9,385 nt of DNA, from positions 1 to 9,385 of the forward strand of contig JANJXE010000332.1 in the NCBI GenBank assembly GCA_024709185.1, read 5' to 3'. Shown here one piece after another: positions 7,419-9,385 of the stretch. The DNA is from Paludibacter sp. GTDB lineage: Bacteria > Bacteroidota > Bacteroidia > Bacteroidales > Paludibacteraceae. Position numbers and translations under genes: made by a program. Below the pieces are notes generated by a model that saw only the letters and a program-made list of their open reading frames with translations, had not been told where the DNA came from and did not search any database. Position 1 is the stretch's first letter; each line of letters opens with the position of its first letter.

Positions 7419-9385
7419 TTACCAACCCGGATTTTGTGGAAAACCTTCAAACATTTCGGTTTGCTTGGTAGTGAACGGAATCCAGTAATGTTTTGGATAT
7501 TCACAAACCCTTGTCCGGATAATCCGCTCGTTAAAGTTCACATTCCGGAAGTTTCCACGTGCAGTTTCAGCATAGGTGTCACGTTCGAAATCAATAGCCG
7601 ACTTTGTTTTATAATCAGGTAAGTGAGCCAACACCCAGCGACGGATATCGTCCCAGCGATGACCTTCGTAAGCCAGTTCAATGGATCGTTCGCGGCGAAC
7701 CACGTCCATAAAGCGGTTACGGTCGCCCAGAATATTCACTCCAATGCTCTGATAAGCAGCCTGTACAGTTTGAATTCCAAACCGTGCACGAAGCATATTA
7801 ATGACTTCTATCGCCGATGGAGCTCCGGGCAGATGACTAAAATTCGGTGCAGTAGCTACCCCGTATTTTGTGGTTGCAGCAAGGGCTTCTGCATACATCA
7901 GGTACACATCGGCAAGGCGCATATTCATCCTGAAGGAGTTGAAGTTGGTGATATTATCGGGATTATCCGAAGGTGGCATACCACTGGTTGTGGCGTTGTT
8001 AAAGGTAATGTCAGCCCATTTCTTGATAAAATAACCGGTTTCAAAATTCTCCACCGAGTTAATTTTGCGCGATTCACCTGTGGTATACAACTGGGCATAC
8101 TTGTATTTTGTACTGGCACCCATATTCCGGATGATGGTATCGCCATCCACAATATGATTGATGTAAAAACGAGGGTCGCGGTTTTCGAATTCCTTTTGAG
8201 GATCGTAAGTTGGGTCTTCCGAACAGGCAAGGCCGTTGGCAGTACCGAACGTACGGTTTATATACCGATGGGTAGGACGAACCGGATTGATTTTATTGGT
8301 ATAAGGCATGTAGGCTGAAGCCTGAGCCCGGGTGAAGTTAAGCGCGGCAGCAGTCGAACTGAAAATATATTCACCTTCACCACTTCCCATATTGATAGCG
8401 GTACCCGGCCACTGAAGACGTCCGATAGAAGTTGCATCGGTGTAGAACAAACGGTAGTAGTTTGCAGCCGTTGCCAATCCAAGATTATTCACATTATCAC
8501 GGTCCATTTGAATAACACGTGCAAAATCAGCAGCTGCCAGTTCGCACAATTCCTGATCGTAATCATAAGTATCAGGAGGTGTTGCAGAAGTAGAATTTTT
8601 CATCAACGGACTGGCTGCCATCAGCAGGTTTTTACCTTTAAAGGAATACACAATTGCCTTATTGATACGCATCAGGTTATTACCAAAAGTCTCTGTTTTA
8701 AAAGTATATAACTTAGCCGTAGGATCATCTTTCAAGTCATCCCAGTTGTTGGGTAATAATTCAGCAGCTGCTGCATAATCCGCATCAGCCTTCATGGCAC
8801 ACTCCTTATAGGTATCCGGACGACGCAGTTTGTAATCGTCGTTATTCCCCGTAATCACAAAATCAACATAGGGAATACGTCCCCAGTATTTCATGATTTC
8901 ACTGTGGAAATAAGCTCTGAAAAACAGCGCCTGACCCTTGATTAGGTTTTTCTCGGTTTCCGAAGCACCTGTCATTAAATGCATATTATCCAATACTATA
9001 TTGGCAATACGAATCGCTTTCCATCCATCCCAGATACCCGGACGAACAGTAGGATAATCGTGTTCCCACGATGGTGTCGATCCATTCATATCGGGACGGT
9101 CGAAGTAACCCAGTCCACCCAGGTTATTATTCACGCTCAACGAACCCTGTACCGACACAGCAAATTCCATGTTCCCCATATCAAACCGGTAGGGAAGCAT
9201 CCCTGAATTGGCTGAGATGACTTCCTCGGCCAACAGAAAGTTGGAACCATCATTCTGATTTCCACTATTGGCCTGATTTACCACATAACGGTACATTACT
9301 TCCACAAACCCCTGTGCATGTACAAAATCTTTGAATATATCCTCAACCGGCAATTCCGATTGCTGGGGACGATCAAGGTAGTCTT
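7419..9385 (-). CDS. Large SusD/RagB-like glycan-binding lipoprotein, N-terminus off window
   Basis: The frame is open to the right edge, giving 654 complete residues before the stop. The codon at 9353-9351 is TTG and is internal, not a start: ten more in-frame residues (DYLDRPQQSE) precede it. 'DYLD' is the motif normally found a few residues after the lipobox cysteine of SusD proteins, so only about 20-30 residues, including the signal peptide, should be missing. Family marks: KGQALFFRAYFHSEIMKYWG and RIPYVDF in the N-terminal half, FRMNMRLADVYLMYAEALAA and ERSIELAYEGHRWDDIRRW in the C-terminal half, and the ending YWIPFTTKQ...FPQNPGW. At about 680 residues it is larger than the second SusD (599) and clearly different from it. 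It should bind glycan at the surface. SusD usually follows its own SusC, so an unseen SusC gene probably lies just beyond the right edge. It is 34 bp upstream of the SusC gene and in the same operon. Confidence 0.95.
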   Translation of the reverse strand, partial: DYLDRPQQSELPVEDIFKDFVHAQGFVEVMYRYVVNQANSGNQNDGSNFLLAEEVISANSGMLPYRFDMGNMEFAVSVQGSLSVNNNLGGLGYFDRPDMNGSTPSWEHDYPTVRPGIWDGWKAIRIANIVLDNMHLMTGASETEKNLIKGQALFFRAYFHSEIMKYWGRIPYVDFVITGNNDDYKLRRPDTYKECAMKADADYAAAAELLPNNWDDLKDDPTAKLYTFKTETFGNNLMRINKAIVYSFKGKNLLMAASPLMKNSTSATPPDTYDYDQELCELAAADFARVIQMDRDNVNNLGLATAANYYRLFYTDATSIGRLQWPGTAINMGSGEGEYIFSSTAAALNFTRAQASAYMPYTNKINPVRPTHRYINRTFGTANGLACSEDPTYDPQKEFENRDPRFYINHIVDGDTIIRNMGASTKYKYAQLYTTGESRKINSVENFETGYFIKKWADITFNNATTSGMPPSDNPDNITNFNSFRMNMRLADVYLMYAEALAATTKYGVATAPNFSHLPGAPSAIEVINMLRARFGIQTVQAAYQSIGVNILGDRNRFMDVVRRERSIELAYEGHRWDDIRRWVLAHLPDYKTKSAIDFERDTYAETARGNFRNVNFNERIIRTRVCEYPKHYWIPFTTKQTEMFEGFPQNPGW

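Noticed and set aside
7623..8318. 231-codon open frame on the plus strand
   Set aside because: It lies wholly inside the SusD gene on the other strand and its product shows no recognisable domain. The minus-strand protein has unmistakable family motifs in the same stretch.
9351..9353. TTG as a start codon for a 644-residue SusD protein
   Set aside because: The frame stays open to the window edge, and the ten residues before it (DYLDRPQQSE) include the DYLD motif typical of mature SusD N-termini. The true start is outside the window.

Overview
The window is one strand of a Bacteroidota polysaccharide utilization locus (PUL). Five genes all read on the minus strand, so the operon runs from the right edge (high coordinates) to the left edge. 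The evidence for Bacteroidota is the SusC/SusD pairing, lipoprotein signals of the MKK...S(A)C type, A/T-rich leaders without a clear Shine-Dalgarno, and a DUF1735-type lipoprotein. The base composition is moderate and even, and I see no mobile elements, tRNA or rRNA genes, CRISPR arrays or sequence breaks. The genus cannot be told from this sequence.

Layout in transcription order: (1) 9385-7419, a large SusD-like glycan-binding lipoprotein whose extreme N-terminus, including the expected lipobox, lies beyond the right edge; (2) 7384-4511, a SusC-like TonB-dependent outer-membrane transporter that lacks the usual N-terminal carboxypeptidase-D-like domain; (3) 4501-2702, a second, complete SusD-like lipoprotein only 9 bp after the transporter; (4) 2671-1622, a DUF1735/DUF4361-type lipoprotein, probably an accessory surface glycan-binding protein; (5) 1508-1, the N-terminal 502 residues of a secreted right-handed beta-helix enzyme that runs off the left edge. 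The fifth gene looks like a glycoside hydrolase family 87 (GH87) enzyme (alpha-1,3-glucanase/mycodextranase): it has a beta-sandwich 'AEDG' domain, a pectate-lyase-like beta-helix onset, and an ADG...GDDG arrangement of candidate catalytic aspartates.

Together the genes suggest a system for taking up an alpha-1,3-linked glucan (mutan, fungal-wall alpha-glucan or nigeran). The beta-helix enzyme would cut the polymer, the two SusD proteins and the DUF1735 lipoprotein would capture the pieces at the surface, and the SusC transporter would import them using TonB energy. Because SusD normally follows SusC, the first SusD probably has its own SusC beyond the right edge, making tandem SusC/SusD pairs. 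The substrate is an inference from the enzyme family.

The most interesting non-coding element is a strong hairpin followed by a T-run, oriented as an intrinsic terminator for the minus strand. It lies in the 113-bp gap before the enzyme gene and ends only 13 nt before the enzyme's ATG. It may attenuate the enzyme relative to the binding and transport genes. No promoter for the operon and no regulator gene lies in the window.
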